A stretch of 64,000 nucleotides of DNA from Triatoma infestans (GCA_011037195.1 JAAEAF010000247.1:186001-250000); one strand, 5' to 3'; positions 12,538 through 26,085 are shown, numbered from the stretch's first letter. Translations and numbers: made by a program. Notes: generated by a model from the letters alone, not told the origin.

Positions 12538-13446
12538 TCTGGTGTGAAACACTCACACAACTTTCTCTTACTCCAGTTTTCAAAATTGTAATTGACAAAT
12601 TTTGTAGTTAATATACCAATTATATTCGTCGGTAATTTAATGGAAATATCACAAAATTGAAAAAACTACCCAGTAAAAACGCATTTCCGGTTCACTGATT
12701 TTCTTGGAACTCGGATTTTTGGCGATCAATTCATTTAAATAAGGTAGCGCTTTAGAGGCAAACATAACCCTACCCCTACCCCAAAAGCCCCCTTAAACGA
12801 GTTTAACTGGAGAAATGTTTAAAATAAAAGTAATAGCTCTTTATATGTGTGATTCACATACTTTAAAGAAAATCGCTGCAGCCGTTGTAGAGAAAATAGC
12901 AGAAAACACACTTCCGGCTATCTGATTTTCTTCAAACTCGTAATTTCAACAACATATTTAGTTCTAATTAATATTATTTAGATGAAAGAATTGTGTAATA
13001 AACTGAAATAGCACTTTAGAGGAAAACTCTATCCCTCCCCTAAAATGTATTTTCTGAGAAATGTTTCAAATGAAAATTCTTGATCTTTGTGTGGGTAGTT
13101 AATATACTAAGTTTAAAGAAAATCGTTGGAGCCATTTTCTAGAGAAGCGCAAAAAAATTAAAATCTATTCAGTAAAGTGGTACTGCAGGTTGAGGAATTT
13201 TGGCAGTTAACCTACTGTCGGATCCCATTGTGATATCTAAAGGGAATATTAAGTTTGATCTTTCTGCGATTTTTCGTTTTTGAGCTATGCTGTTCACATA
13301 CATACACACACACACACACACAGACCATTTTCTAAAAACCACTTTTTGGGACTTGGGGGAGCTCAAAACGATATTTTCGGTGAAAACTTAATGTCGAAAA
13401 TATGACACAATTACAATACTTCCTCTTACTAGGAGTAAGAGAAAGT
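12538..13446 (-). repeat. HINE-like repeat, full-length reverse copy (909 bp)
   Basis: Complete: plus strand begins TCTGGTGTGAAACACTCACA (3' hairpin), then ACTTTCTCTTACT, and ends cttcctcttactaggagt followed by aagagaaagt. Contains three modules with ACTTCCGG-type sites and a (CA)n tract at about 13300. The flanks are AT-rich with no clear target duplication, as expected for the family. Confidence 0.85.
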
Positions 13447-14462
13447 AAAAACATACTCCACTGTCATTTTTAACGATTGCTATTATTTTTTCATAAAGGT
13501 AACGTTAGTTATTTCGATAACACTCTAGAACATCAATGCTATTGATCAAATTCTGACAATAATAACACGACATGGGAATGACAATGGACGAAAAATAAAA
13601 TAAACTAAGAAATGTCAGGAAAATTTCTATAAATTTAATTATCAGAAAAAATAAACTTTTTGTTTTATGATTATTTTTACTTAAGTTTCCAATAACTAAA
13701 CATTAGTATAATTAATTACATTTATCTGCCTAACACTATAGTTATGACAATATAATAAAATTAATTTAAATTAAATAAATAGATATTATTAAGCTGTGTC
13801 ATAGACTAACCGAAAATAAATATATAGTATTTATAATAAATAAAACAGAGAAAAGAACATATGGTATGAAGTATATAAAAACATATGTTTGGTTAATGTA
13901 AATATGTATTACTAAAATATAAGATTCAATTAGTTTCAATAAATGTTTATTATTTAAAGTTTACTGAATATCTATTTTTAAATTAAGAACATAACAAGGT
14001 GTCACAGCTATCAAATAGCAAAATGATTTTAGTTTGATCACATTAATTTTTGCAAACACATAAATAACCAAATATTGTAGAGGTTCTTCAAGATCCTATA
14101 ATATTTGTTGGACATGTGAAAAGCAACAAAATACCATATTGAAATTAATTCAGAATGATCCATGAATTAAAAAATTTATATCGTATACAATTTTATTCAA
14201 TATGAACTAAATGCATAATATTGTTACAACAGAATTAATTTATTATACAACAATATAAAATATAATTAGATAATTGTTTCAGAATAGTGTCTCTGAAGTA
14301 AACCCAATTTATTTTTCTAATGCAATAATTAATACTTTGATGTTAAGGTATCTATTTTTTTAATGCAAAATATAAATTTGTTCTACTTTTAAATTAATAA
14401 AAATACATATATACTTACGCGAACTTGAAAAGGTAATCAAATTTAGATGGAAACCTAACGGA
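13447..14462. other. AT-rich spacer, no gene seen
   Basis: Low-complexity AT-rich DNA with no domain-bearing frame and no recognised repeat. Confidence 0.5.
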
Positions 14463-15158
14463 AAATGCGATTTTCTCAAAAATGGCTCCGACGATTTTCT
14501 TTAAACTTGAAATATCAACCACATATTCAAAGAGCTACAACGTTTATTTGAAACATTTCTCCGGGAAAATGCAATGAAGGGCACTTTTGGGGGGAGGGGT
14601 GGAGTTAGGTTTCCATGTAAAGTGCTATTTCAGTTTATTAGACAATTCTGTCATCTAATTAATAATGTTAATTACAATTAAATGTGTTGTTGAAATTCCG
14701 AGTTTGAAAAAATTGGATAACCGGAAGTGCGTTTACTTTACCACTTTATTAAATGATTTATTCCCTTTTTCGCAATTTTCTCAAAAATGGCTTCGACGAT
14801 TTTTTTGAAACTTCATATATAAATTAAACATGCAAAGATCTACATCTTTTATTTAAAACATTTCTTTGGGAAAATTCTTTTAAGGGCACTTTTAGGGGAG
14901 GGTTGGGGTTATGTTTTTCTCTAAAGTTCTATCATAGTGATTATACAATTCTATCATCCAAACATAATTAATTAGAAATAAATAGATGGCTGAAATTCAG
15001 TCTCAAGAAAATTAGTAAACCGGAAGGGCGCTTTTACTGAACAGTTTTTGCAGTTTTCGACGAATTTCATTCAAATTTGGTACACAAACTATGAAATTTG
15101 TCAATTATAATTTTGAGAACTGGAGTAAGAGAAAATTGTGTGAGTGTTTCACACCAGA
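14463..15158 (+). repeat. HINE-like repeat, forward copy lacking its 5' end
   Basis: Two modules, including gataaccggaagtgcgttta and gtaaaccggaag. Ends with the subterminal ggagtaagagaaaa and the hairpin tgtgtgagtgtttcacacca, followed by TTTTTT. The first about 250 bp of the family are missing. Confidence 0.8.
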
Positions 15159-18100
15159 TTTTTTACTTTCCTTTTGGCATTGTCTGTCAAATGAAAATTT
15201 TACATTTGAAGTCTCTATCAAACTTGTCCAGGACTGATTACCAAAAAATCAATTAATTTGTTATTAGAATAGATAAACTTAAATATCATTTATAATAATT
15301 TGTAAAAATGGAGAAAAACATTGTAATATTTTTCCAAATACTTGTTTCAAGTCAACTTTAAATATATATAAAATGTAAATGTAGTTAAATAAAATTAAAA
15401 ATACCCAAATAAAAGCTTTTGTAAAAATACATGATAAATATCAATTCCTATACAATATTTACAGACGAAATTTTCAAGATCCATTATTTGTGTATTTTTT
15501 TTTACTTAGACATATTTATAATTTCCATAGTACAATTTCTCATCAAAATAAGAAAGGTTGAAAAGAGGTAAATGACCTACTAATTGCCTAATGAATATGG
15601 AGAACAGATAGTGTAAACTGCTTTAAATCAAAGGTTTTATGGCATCACACTACACAATTATTTGGTAGGGTATAATTTGTTTACTTTTTGCTATTTTATA
15701 AGTAGGTTTTAAACCTCTTTTTAAGTGATCAATAATTACCATTATCATTGTAGCTGTTAATAATAAAGTTTATTTTAATTGAAGTAATTATTGCCACATT
15801 TTAACGAAACAGTTTAACCATTGTTTACGACTATTTCTAGATATTATATGGATAACCTGCTAACTTACCACTGCTAAATAATTGTGAAATCCAACATGTA
15901 ATAAATTTAAACATTTTTCAGGTTAGATGAGAAAATAATATGTACCATATTCCGAGTAATAAATTTGTGATTTATTTTTTTTCTGTAAAAGAGTGAGAAA
16001 AGAAAACTGCTTAAAGGAATGACCCCTTCGTGTTCTGATTCAGTTTTATAAAATGTAATATCTTGAAGCAATTGTTGGGGTCTTAGCACTTTGTGATTTG
16101 GTCAGATCAGATAAAGGATAGCCATTCTGGCGGTATCTGGACGAACAGCTGCAACGCGCTAGTAAAATAATTTTAGATTTCTTATCGTAGATGTTGCAGA
16201 TTTATGTCACATTAAAAATATTAATTAAAAACCTGCACAAGTGAAATAAATATTATTTTTGGGATTATTTATCATAATTGAAATGTAGATTATTTATTTA
16301 TCACTTAATAATTTAAAGTTAGTGAAAAACCATAGACAAAAGATTTCCTTACAGAGAGACATAAATTCTAATTTTCTAATTCTCTCTCTTTATATGTAAA
16401 CCTCTTTTATTAATTTCGCCTTATTAAATTACTCATAACAAAAAACAAAACAAACTTTGGAATGAACTAATCACTAAATTACTCTTTCTGCATTTCTCAA
16501 TCATATCTGACAAATTTTCTTTAACACTTGCAATTTTTACAACACATTAATTGCCGTCACACTGTATAGGATACAATCGGATGATTTATAATGCAATGAC
16601 ATCTTAGAGAAAAGACTCAAATTAAACCATTGCAATGCATTGTTAAAGAACAGCCTCTGAAATAAATTTTATAGAAAGAAAAGATTAATATCATTGTATT
16701 TATAGTAAGTATGAATAGCTTCAAACAAAATATTTCGATCCACTTTTTAGTGGATTGCGAAAACTAGGCAGCAAAGCCTTTCGATCGAAATCTTAATGAC
16801 GAATTTCCATGCGATACCGAAATAGATATCAAACTTGAATTGTTTACGATTTTTTAATTTCGAGTTATGGGTTCATACATTCACTGAACACATTTTAACA
16901 ATATAAACAAAAAATAGAATCAAATCCCATCCAAATTTGTATTTTTGATGAAAACCAAATTTCGACAATCTGACAAGTTAGCAATCTCTTTACAGCAGTA
17001 GGGAAAAGTAGACTATCCACTACTTCAGGAATCATGGCATCTCTGTGGATATCCCTGACTAACAAGAAATCCATTAAAATGCTACACTAATACCTAATGA
17101 CTCATACAATATACAAAGTGCCTGCAGAGACAGTTCCTAAGAAGCCACAATAGTTCTTTAACGTCCTAGTCGTTTGGTTTTCTAGCCACCCTCATTATAT
17201 ATCTTACTTCATCTAGAATGATATATAACTTCTCAATATTGATTAAAAAAACGAACTATTCTCAAAATAATACTATTTCATGGAACCAATTGAGTTTACA
17301 ACTTGGTTAAAGTGCTTGTTCATTTATTCAAGGACTTAACACTAAGCGCGCATTGATTGAGAACTGGTGTGTAAAAATACTTCCCATGTATAGAATACAT
17401 ATATTTTTTTTTGTGCAACCTCATTAATTTGTTCTTAACATTTATGAATACAAAAAACATGAAAAGATGCAAATACAGGTAATGTACTTTACTTCTCATA
17501 AATACGTTTGGACCTTTTTTTGGCAGTAAACCATTATAATAACTTTTTTGTAGTTTCTTAAAAAAAATAGTATAGCATTTTCAAACGATTCCTCAATTTC
17601 ACTCTCTATTTCTATACTATAGCAATACAGGAAATATACATAAAAGATCAATAATCATTTATTTTCTACAAGATAATTTTAAATTAAAGTAGACTATTTA
17701 ATATAATTTTTCAACAGTTTAATCAATAAATGGATAATATATTTATATATGTACGAAAATGTGTCTTCAGTTTATATAAATAAATAAAAAATTCTAGCAA
17801 ACACCAAAAAACTTTTTAATTCAAGAAAAATATTCCCTCATTCTATCTCTCTTTAATACCTACTCATTTTGGTACCTAGCTCAATTCCGTTGTGTGTCCC
17901 CAAGGATTTGTTTTGTCATACATTCTTGTTTTCGCATATTGCCGCTAGATGTCGGGCTAGTTAGAGTTAAATTATATTACTTATTGAAATCTGTTTGGGT
18001 TCGTAATGCTGGATAACATATGGGATTTTATCCCATCATAGCTTGCATAATTTTTTTTTTAAATGTTTCTGAACGGTTTCGAATTTTCGTCCATCATCAG

Positions 18101-18880
18101 AATAAGGCCAATCAAGTTCATGTAGAGAGCAGACTTCAGAAAGTTTCTGTTTCTACATACACTAGTTGAGTGATTGAATATGCATGCTAGGACGGATAAA
18201 ATTCCAAATATTATCACTTTACTTCAGTGGAACAGTAATGGTTGTTTTATTTTCTCTCACTTGTAATCATTACTTCATTTTGGGTTCGTTTAATTTAATA
18301 ATAATTTATTAATGTAAATAATTTTTAATTTAATAACGTTTGATTTAATAATTGTCACATTAATGAAAAAGAAAAAATAATAAAATGTATGTCATTTTGA
18401 TTTTTTTTTTTTATGATAATCTTTATGCCGAATGAGTAGCTGGTTTAAATGTATTTCCTAAGTATTATGATTCCTTGTAAAATTGAAAATACAGAATATT
18501 AATAAAATAAGTATTATCAATATTAATTTGTACAACTTATACAAATGATCATGTTTCAATACAAATTATTTCAATTCCAAATTACCAAAATAACCATTAA
18601 AAAAGTATATTTAACTAATAATATGTAGTCAGTACTCAAAGTTCGCTTAATATTTAGATATTGAAGTGAAAAACAATAGCAGAGTAGCACTTTGTTGTAA
18701 TTGAATTATACATAGAGGTGTTAGCTCGCTTAGAATTCATGTCTAGTAATGCTTAAAATAACTGTTACAACTGATTAGAATAATATCAAATCCAGATCTC
18801 CAAATATCATGAAATTCCAAACAGCAATATATCAGCATAAGTGCCAATGAACTGTATTTTGTAGAAACCTAATAAGTACT
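15159..18880. other. gene-poor AT-rich region
   Basis: No coding family recognised. Holds the inverted partner of the 11.83 kb motif near 17925-17975 and a Penelope-type repeat near 18000-18130, listed separately. The 60-codon open frame near 15907-16089 has no recognisable domain. Confidence 0.5.
17995..18180 (-). repeat. Penelope-type repeat, family B, with degenerate hammerhead
   Basis: On the minus strand it reads CTGATGA, then TGGACG, AAAATTC and GAAACCGTTC: an intact CUGANGA box and GAAA box but a weakened stem II and a changed GGUC. Shares the ctggataacat...gggattttatcc block with the copies near 20180, 41780 and 43020. Confidence 0.6.
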
Positions 18881-19930
18881 ATTTTTTACTTTTTTATTTT
18901 CACTTACAATTTCTTGCGATTTTCTCGAAATTGCTTCCAACGTTTTTACTTTCTCTTATTTTCTTTTAACATGGTATAATATCTACACGTATATAAAGAA
19001 CTACAATTTCTATTTGAAACATTTTTTCAGGAAAATTCATTTAAGAGGGGTTTTGGGGGAAGAGTGGGGTTGTGTTGGCCTCTAAAGTGTATTTCAGTTT
19101 ATTATCTACGCCTGGAAAAGTTGGAAAATAAAAATAAAAAATGGCTCGGAAGCTCTTAGTCCTGGAAATGGATTTGTGGAGGAAAAGCAGCGGTGTTTCG
19201 CGTTTGCAACGAATTACCCAAATGTCCAAATAAGGGATTGCGTACATGCAGAAAGAAAACTGTTGTTTTCAATCGAAACAAGCAGATTGCTCTGGTACGG
19301 TCATCTAAAGAGAATGGGTTATGAGCGATGGCCGAGGAAAATGTTAGGAGTACAGTCCAAGTGGACGATGGAAGCGAGGAAGGTACAACAAGAGGTGGAT
19401 GGAAGACATCTAGGAAGGAATGGCGGCATGGGGACTACGTGAAGATGAGTGGAGTGATAGGAGTTGCTGGAAGGAAGGAATTTTGGGCACCAACATACAG
19501 CCTATTTAGGTCGTCGAGGATAGGAAAAAAAAAATTAAAATTGCAATAAAATGTGATGCCAAAATTCCGAGTTTGAAAAAAATTCCTTTGCCAGAAGTGT
19601 GGTAATCTTTACTGAACAGTTTTTTCAGTTTTCTCTATAAAAACACCCAAGGGTTTCATTAAACTTGGAATACTATCCATATATTTATGTAGAGACCTAT
19701 CAATTTTGTTTGAAATTCATATCGAGAAATTTATTTAAGGGGTTTTTTGAAAGAGAGGGGAGATTATACTTTCGTCAAAAAAGTCGTTAAAAGTTTAGAT
19801 TCTTCCATTTATGTCAATTGAAAGCAAATTCTCCCATTCAGTAAACATCCAGTAAGAATGATGTATTTGAAAACATTAGTAATAATAACTATGTAAATTG
19901 CAATAAAAGTCGTGTGTGTTTCATACCAGA
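18880..19930 (+). repeat. HINE-like repeat, old forward copy split by a retrotransposon
   Basis: Module sequence runs to about 19103, is interrupted by a non-LTR ORF end, resumes at about 19548 (tgtgatgccaaaattccgag) and closes with gtcgtgtgtgtttcatacca at 19930, a decayed hairpin end followed by T residues. Confidence 0.6.
19104..19546 (+). pseudogene. non-LTR retrotransposon ORF2 C-terminal remnant
   Basis: Three frames join to give a familiar end-of-ORF2 pattern: LEMDLWRKSSGVSRLQRITQ, then SRLLWYGHLKRMGYERWPRK (compare RLRWYGHVQRM), then YNKRWMEDI and GLREDEWSDRSCWKEGI. Two frame changes and an internal TAG show it is dead. It sits inside an HINE-like repeat. Confidence 0.75.
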
Positions 19931-22128
19931 TTTTTTTCCCAGAATCTTACTTAGTAAATAACAAAGTTAATGATCAGTTTCAATGGACATATTCTGTTTA
20001 ATGCAATCAATATATAACGCGCTTTCTTTGAAAGTAGAAGATATTATAAGCTCAAATGACAACCTGTAATCCTTTTGTAGAACTCTAAATTTTTAACGAT
20101 AAAATTAAATAAAATTTGCATACTGTGATCAAACACTGCGAGTGAAAAGTAGATAAAATTTTTTGGAATATGTGGATAGTTTCTCAATGTTGGATAATAC
20201 CTGGATTTTATCCATCGTAGCATGCATATTTTTGATGTTCCTTACCGGTTTCGGATTTTCATCCACCACCAGATTATGGATAATCAAGTACGTGTACCTC
20301 TGTTGATTTTAACTTAATGTTTCTGTTGTGTAATGCACTTAGGCGGGAGGTTATAAGGCTATAAAGGTTGCCGCTCACCTAGCGTCACCATAAAATTAGT
20401 TTTTTCTCCTGAAAAACGTTTCACGTAAATATAGTTAGCAATGCATACCTTAAGGCTAGCGTTGGAGCCGTTGCCGTAAAAATGTGAAAACTAAAAATAC
20501 ATAATGTTGCCATAACAGTTCGACAAATTTTGAGACACTCATTCATGGAGGTATTTTGACTTAATATTTCAATTATCAGCTTCCTGAGATTTTTCGTTTT
20601 TGAAATTATGTACTTTGAATCAACACCTATATCACCATACTATACAGACCACTAGCTAAAAAATATTTTAAAAAACAAGCCATTTTCGGTCAGGTTATGT
20701 AGAAGTAATATTAGCAAAAGGGACCAGTTAATTGTGAAGAATGAATTATATTTTCTATTCAAATCAGCAATATTTTTATTTTTATCTAAGGAAATTGTCC
20801 TTGACACTGATTAAAAGTTTTCAACTTTTAAATAATGTGCAGTAACAAGGAAGATATTAAGGTCATATAGTCATGAAACAAGCTGAATACTTTCTTTTTA
20901 CTACCATATTTTTATGTTTAACAAAGAACATTAATGTCTGTAATTTTACGATGTAAATGAGAAAAACAAGACAAAACATAGTCTGGTTATTTCCATTCAT
21001 CACACTAATCTGAAGTCTGTTAAACCTTTCGAAAAACTAATTGATTTATTTAAGAAAATAAAGTTCTCTTAAATGTAGATACCCTGCTGAAGATGGGATA
21101 CATCCCAAAATGTTTAGAGAAAAATTAAATCTTTTGTTCAATTTTTTACTATACTATAAAATATCATAATAAGTTATTATTGATTTTTATTGATTAATAT
21201 TTCTTTTTTTTTTTTGTTACTATAACCAAGGATAGTTTAATATAAAATCAAATAATTGTAAGTGCAAGATGCACTGATATTACCTTAACGGTAAATTGTT
21301 CAGTCATGAAGTTATCACGCAGAACATATTGTTATTTACCCAAATGAAATCATTTTCTTTATCGATTAAAGTAAATGTAACTTTAGATTATAATAATTAA
21401 TAAATAAATATATTATTTCATAATTATGGATTTCCATTAAAAAGGTTCAATGAATAGCGCGGATGATTTTCATCATTCGTTACAAGTTAAAAAGGTCATA
21501 TCTAGATAACAAATTTTTCTCTGATTGTATTTATTTATTTATTTAACGGATTATAAATCCTTTGTACATAGTATATTCAGTTTCAGCTATCAACATCAAC
21601 AAGTAGTATAAATATAATTCTAAAAAGAACATTTGAATCTAAAAAATATTTGATATATTGAAATAAGTATATTTATAATCTATTAATCCAGATAATGTAA
21701 ATCAGTCAAGGAAGAGTTTACCTTGCATTTGGAATTGACTTTTCTTTAATATATATTAATAATAATAAAATAACAAAATGAAAATCAACCTTTATGAGAG
21801 GGAAATATACCTCAAATAGACCTATATGAAACAAATAAGTAAAAGTTCAGTAATAAAAAACATAATCAAACCTGAAATATTAAGATAAAAAAGAAAAAGT
21901 ATAAGTATATACAAATATTTGGAGGTAAATATTTCCTACTTACAGGGAAAAGGTACGGTGCGAGGGATTTAGTTTATGGAATGTTGTGATTGAGGGACAG
22001 AAGAAAATCGGTAACTGCGTTTTTAAACTGGATTCTGGAGAGATGAAAAATATCTATTATAAAAATATTAGTTATAACAGGAATATTAGTGTACACATAT
22101 ACCTGCTAATAATATGATTTTTTTTTAT
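19931..22128. other. gene-poor AT-rich region
   Basis: Contains one Penelope-type repeat (20175-20370). Otherwise no coding family or structured repeat was recognised. Confidence 0.5.
20175..20370 (-). repeat. Penelope-type repeat, family B
   Basis: Minus strand has GGATGAAAATCC (stem II GGAT/ATCC) followed by GAAACCGGT, but the CUGANGA box has decayed to CTGGTGG. Same left block (ttggataat...gattttatcc) and right block (ggttataaggctata) as the other family-B copies. Confidence 0.65.
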
Positions 22129-22750
22129 ACTTTCTTTTATTAATAATAACAGTAAGAGGAAGTATTGCGATTGTGCCAGATTTTCGAAATTGAGTTTTCA
22201 CCGCAAATACACGTTTTGAGGTCCTTTGAGTCCAAAAAAGTGGTTTTTAGAAAATGGACTCTGTGTATTGAGTCTGTGTGTAAACGGAATATCTAAAAAA
22301 ACAAAAAGTTGCAGGAAGCTCAAAATTGGTATTCCATTTTGATTCCACGCATCTGACGAGAAGTGTTTCGGGCAAAATCCATCAACCGGAAGTGCCACTT
22401 TACTATCTTTTTTGTCAGTTTTTTGTTTCTGATTTTCTCAAAAACGGCTCCAGCGATTAACTTTAAACATGGTACATTAACTAGAAGCACTAAGAGCTAC
22501 AAATTTTTTTTGTTTTAAACATTTCTCTTGGAAATTTCATTTAAGTGCATTTTTGGTGGAGGAATGGAGTTACAGTTTCCTTTAAAGTGCTATTACAGTA
22601 TAGTGCGACTTTACTGAATGGTTTTTCAGTTTTTTGTGATTTTCTCTATAAAAATGCCAACGGTTTTAAATTTTAATAAGAATATTGTTAATGTGAAAAG
22701 AAATTGCCATTTCGCAGTAAGAGAAAGTCGGATGAGTGTTTCACACCAGA
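22129..22750 (+). repeat. HINE-like repeat, forward copy, internally shortened
   Basis: From actttcttttatt to the end hairpin gatgagtgtttcacaccaga followed by TTTTTTT, with the accgcaaatac, aggtcctttgagtcc and caaccggaagtgcc blocks. Confidence 0.75.
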
Positions 22751-22959
22751 TTTTTTTGAACATTTGACTATTAGAAAGTAATAATCAAGGGAAAGGTAAT
22801 TAAATATTAATAAAACCTAATTCGAGCTCATTATATAGGTGGAGAACCACACATTATATTGAAGGGTTACATCAGAGGAATACTTAGCGCTATTGTTTCT
22901 CCAGAATCCCACAAAATATCAATTTCCTAAGAAAATGGTTCAAATAATAGTAACAGGCG

Positions 22960-23150
22960 TAAAAAAAAAACAAACAATAAAGTGGTACTTCCGGTTGATA
23001 TTATCTACACACATAACAATCCTATCATTTTTATAGCTATTCATTGTTAGTATTTCTATTGTGATGGAAATTGCTTAACCGGAATTGGGACCATTATCAA
23101 ATGGTTTATTTCATTTGGGATTATCCCGAAAACAGACCCAACAATTTTTT
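22960..23150 (+). repeat. HINE-like fragment left of an inserted full copy
   Basis: Module text (agtggtacttccggttgat in reverse sense, then cgaaaacagacccaacaatt) ends in a T run, where the next full copy starts. Confidence 0.5.
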
Positions 23151-24121
23151 ACTTTCTCTTATCCTAGTAAGAGGAAGTATTGTAATCGTGTCAAATTTTC
23201 GATGAGGTCCCCTGAGTCCAAAAAAGTGGTTTTTAGCGAGTGGTCTGTGTGTGTGTGTGTGTGTCTGTGTGTGTGTCTGTGTGTGTGTGTATGTATGTGA
23301 ACAGCATAGCTCAAAAACGAAAAATCGTAGAAAGTTCAAACTTGATATTACGTTTAGGTATCACCATGGGATCTGACGGTGCGTTATGTGTCAATATTCC
23401 TCAACCGGAAGTACCACTTTACTAGTTGTTTTTTTTACGTTTTTGCACTTTTCTCAAAAATGGCTCCGAAGATTTTCTTTAAACTTGCTATATCAACTAC
23501 ACATACAAAGAGCTACAACTTTTATTTGAAACATTTCTCCAGGAAAATTCATTTAAGGGCACTTCTGGGGGAGGGGTGGGGTTAGGTTTTCATCTTAACT
23601 GCTGTTTCAGTATATTAGACAATTCTGTCATCTAAATAATGTTAATTAGAATTAAATTGTTGTTGAAATTCCGAGTTTTAAAAAAAATGGATAACCGGAA
23701 GTGCGTTTTCTCTGAAATATAATTTTCAGTTTTCTGGTATTTTCTCGAAAATGGCTCCAACGATTTTCTTTAAACCAGCGTTGTTTACTATACATATAAA
23801 GAGCTACACAACTTTATTTGAAACTTTTCCCCGGATAAATTCATTTAAGGGGACTTTTGGGAGAGGGGGGTTTATGGTTTTTCTTTAAAATGCTATCACA
23901 GTTTGATTATACAATTCTGTCATCCAAATTGAAATAACTAGAAATTAATATATGACCCAAATTCCGAGTTTCAAGGAAATTAGTAAACTGGACAGTTTTA
24001 CTGGACAGTGTTTTCACTTTTCGACGAATTTCATTAAATTTGATACACAAACTATAAAATTTGTCAATTATAATTTTGAGAACTGGAGTGAGAGAAAGCT
24101 GTGTGAGTGTTTCACACCAGA
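23151..24121 (+). repeat. HINE-like repeat, full-length forward copy (971 bp)
   Basis: Complete from ACTTTCTCTTA at 23151 to TTCACACCAGA at 24121, flanked by T runs on both sides. Contains a (TG)n tract at about 23243-23290, the block gaacagcatagctcaaaaac, and module starts with ACCGGAAGT. Its T-run flanks are consistent with insertion between two T residues. Confidence 0.85.
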
Positions 24122-24732
24122 TTTTTTTTTTTTCCCCTTTTTTGCAATTTCCTCGAAAATAGCTCCAATGATTTTCTTTAAACATGTCACATCATGTACA
24201 TATACACTGATCTGCAACTATTATTTCTAACATTTCTCTGGAAAAATACGTTTAAGTTCACTTTTAGGGAAGGGGTGGGCTTAGGTTTTCCTCTGAAAGT
24301 GCTATTTCAGTTTATTACATAATTCTATCATGTAAATAATATTAATTAGAAATAAATATGTTGTTGAAAGTCCCAGTTTGAAGAAAAATCGGATAACGGG
24401 AAGTACGTTTTTATTACATAAACTTTTTCAGTTTTCTGTTATTTTCTCAAAAATGACTGTAACGATTTTTTTTTGTTGTTTTTAATTTAACTACGTGAGC
24501 TACTCATCTAAGGAGCTACAGCTTTTATTTGAAACATTACTCCGGATAAAATCATTTAATTGGGGTAAAACATAACCCCAACCCTTCACGGTAGAAAATT
24601 AATAAACCGGAAGTGTTTTTTTTATTAAAACATGGACGAATTTCATTTTAATTTGCTACTAACAATAAACGTTGTCACTTATAATTTTGAAAACTGGGGT
24701 AAGAGAAAGTTGTGTGAGTGTTTCACACCAGA
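24122..24732 (+). repeat. HINE-like repeat, forward copy lacking its 5' end
   Basis: Follows directly on the previous copy after a T run. Two modules, then gggtaagagaaagttgtgtg and the hairpin end cacaccaga followed by T8. Confidence 0.8.
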
Positions 24733-24897
24733 TTTTTTTTCTTTTCATTCTTTTTCCATAAATTACATTGATTTGATTGAAAAATAAATATTTTATGAAA
24801 TAAACTGTGAAAAACATTGCTTTTATCTATTTAACAAGAATTAATAAAAGCTTATGTTAACTTTTTATTAAGGTCAACTAAAAGATTTTGAAGTGCT

Positions 24898-24907
24898 GGG
24901 AATCACA
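24898..24907 (+). promoter_or_regulatory. kappaB-like box upstream of peptide gene 1
   Basis: GGGAATCACA, 173 bp before the ATG. The same ten bases stand at -172 to -181 in gene 2 and about -157 to -166 in gene 3. It fits the insect Relish consensus GGGAHNYMY as I recall it. Confidence 0.5.
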
Positions 24908-25005
24908 TCAATACTCTTTATGTATTACAAAATTTCCAAGTATACGGTGTTTCACTGTTTAGCGAATAATATAGATAAGTTTTTAACATTATTTTTTATG
25001 GGTTT

Positions 25006-25033
25006 TATATATAAATACAGGATTTTGTCAGAC
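25006..25033 (+). promoter_or_regulatory. core promoter of peptide gene 1 (TATA and initiator)
   Basis: TATATATAAATA at 25006-25017, then gtcaga near 25028-25033 as a likely initiator about 23 bp downstream. The text from here to the ATG is nearly identical in gene 2. Confidence 0.6.
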
Positions 25034-25079
25034 CAACATCAATCTGTGAACATTACACATTGACGACACAACAACTAAG

Positions 25080-25948
25080 ATGGCAAATATTTCTATGAAA
25101 TTCGTTGTATTAGTGGCTTTAGTGGCCGTACTCTGTAGTGAATGTTCTGGCTTCCGAGACAGAAACTCTAGACCTCGTCCTAGTGGTGGATTTGGATATC
25201 CAGGAACACCTCCATTCAATCCAGGAAGCCGCGGTGGTCTACCAGATGCCTATAAGGTAAATAGTTTCTTTTTCATACTACATTATAATAATGTGATAAT
25301 AATTGCTATTACTCAATTCAATCATTAAAATAGAAGTACATTAAATCGCTAATCAGTAAAACAGTTTTAGACAATCCTATTTTTGAAAAAAATCGCGCCT
25401 GAATAGCACTTTTGATTGGCAGATTGTGTCCATTCCCTTGTGCTACGTTTAAACTATAATTCTAGCTTATACAATCTGTGATTTTTTTCCGTTTTGATTT
25501 ATCTTATGTACAATACAACTTTTTTTCATACTCCGGGGATCTCAAAAGTCAGATTTCCGGTGGTAAATCAATTTAGAACATCGGAAACGATCGCACTTCC
25601 TTTCGCTCACACTAAAGTACTGACTTTATTCCAGTAACTTTCGTAACAAAATTTATTGCGAACTAATTTTCTAAAGTAATTATTCCGAATTACAAATTTC
25701 ATTTGACGTAAAAACTTTGTCTAATGTAAACCAATCAATCACTGAATTACCATTCTCTTCACCAAATATAATGTGATCTCTCATTACAGAATGTAAGATT
25801 TCGCCGTGAAGCTGCTGCCATAGAACCAACACTGGACGGCACTTATTATGCAGTAAATGATGCTGCTGAATTGGATGAAATTGTCAGACACGCCAGGGAA
25901 GCAGGAGATACTGTTTATGTCGTTGATGAACCTGAATATATATTATAA
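25080..25948 (+). CDS. small secreted Pro/Gly/Arg-rich prepropeptide, gene 1 (two exons)
   Basis: Exons 25080-25256 and 25790-25948, phase 0, donor AAG|GTAAAT, acceptor TTACAG|AAT; 111 residues. A signal peptide (MANISMKFVVLVALVAVLCS) ends near SG|FR. Next comes a basic, cysteine-free segment with SRPRPSGGFGYPGTPPFNPG, then the dibasic site RFRR, then a conserved acidic tail starting EAAAIEP and containing NDAAELDEIVRHAREAGD. The layout (signal, proline-rich cationic part, RxRR, acidic tail) matches insect antimicrobial prepropeptides: PG-PPFNP recalls abaecin, and RFRREAAAIE recalls the drosocin precursor. Poly(A) signal AATAAA at 26086. The cationic segment upstream of RFRR is the likely mature peptide. 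No experimentally known family is assigned; function is inferred. Confidence 0.85.
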
Positions 25949-26085
25949 TACCAACTAAGTCACAAATATTATTAATATTTGTTTTAAAAGTCAAAATAAG
26001 TAACTGTGATTTTTATAAAATTTACTATCTGTTTGTATCTCTTGTTTTTCTCAATATTTATGATTTTTCTTTCTTTTTTTTTTTC

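Noticed and set aside
12538..13446. Classical terminal-inverted-repeat DNA transposon or MITE as the class of the abundant repeat
   Set aside because: The inverted repeat is terminal at one end but subterminal at the other, followed by a hairpin, and no target duplication is seen. This fits Helentron-type elements better.
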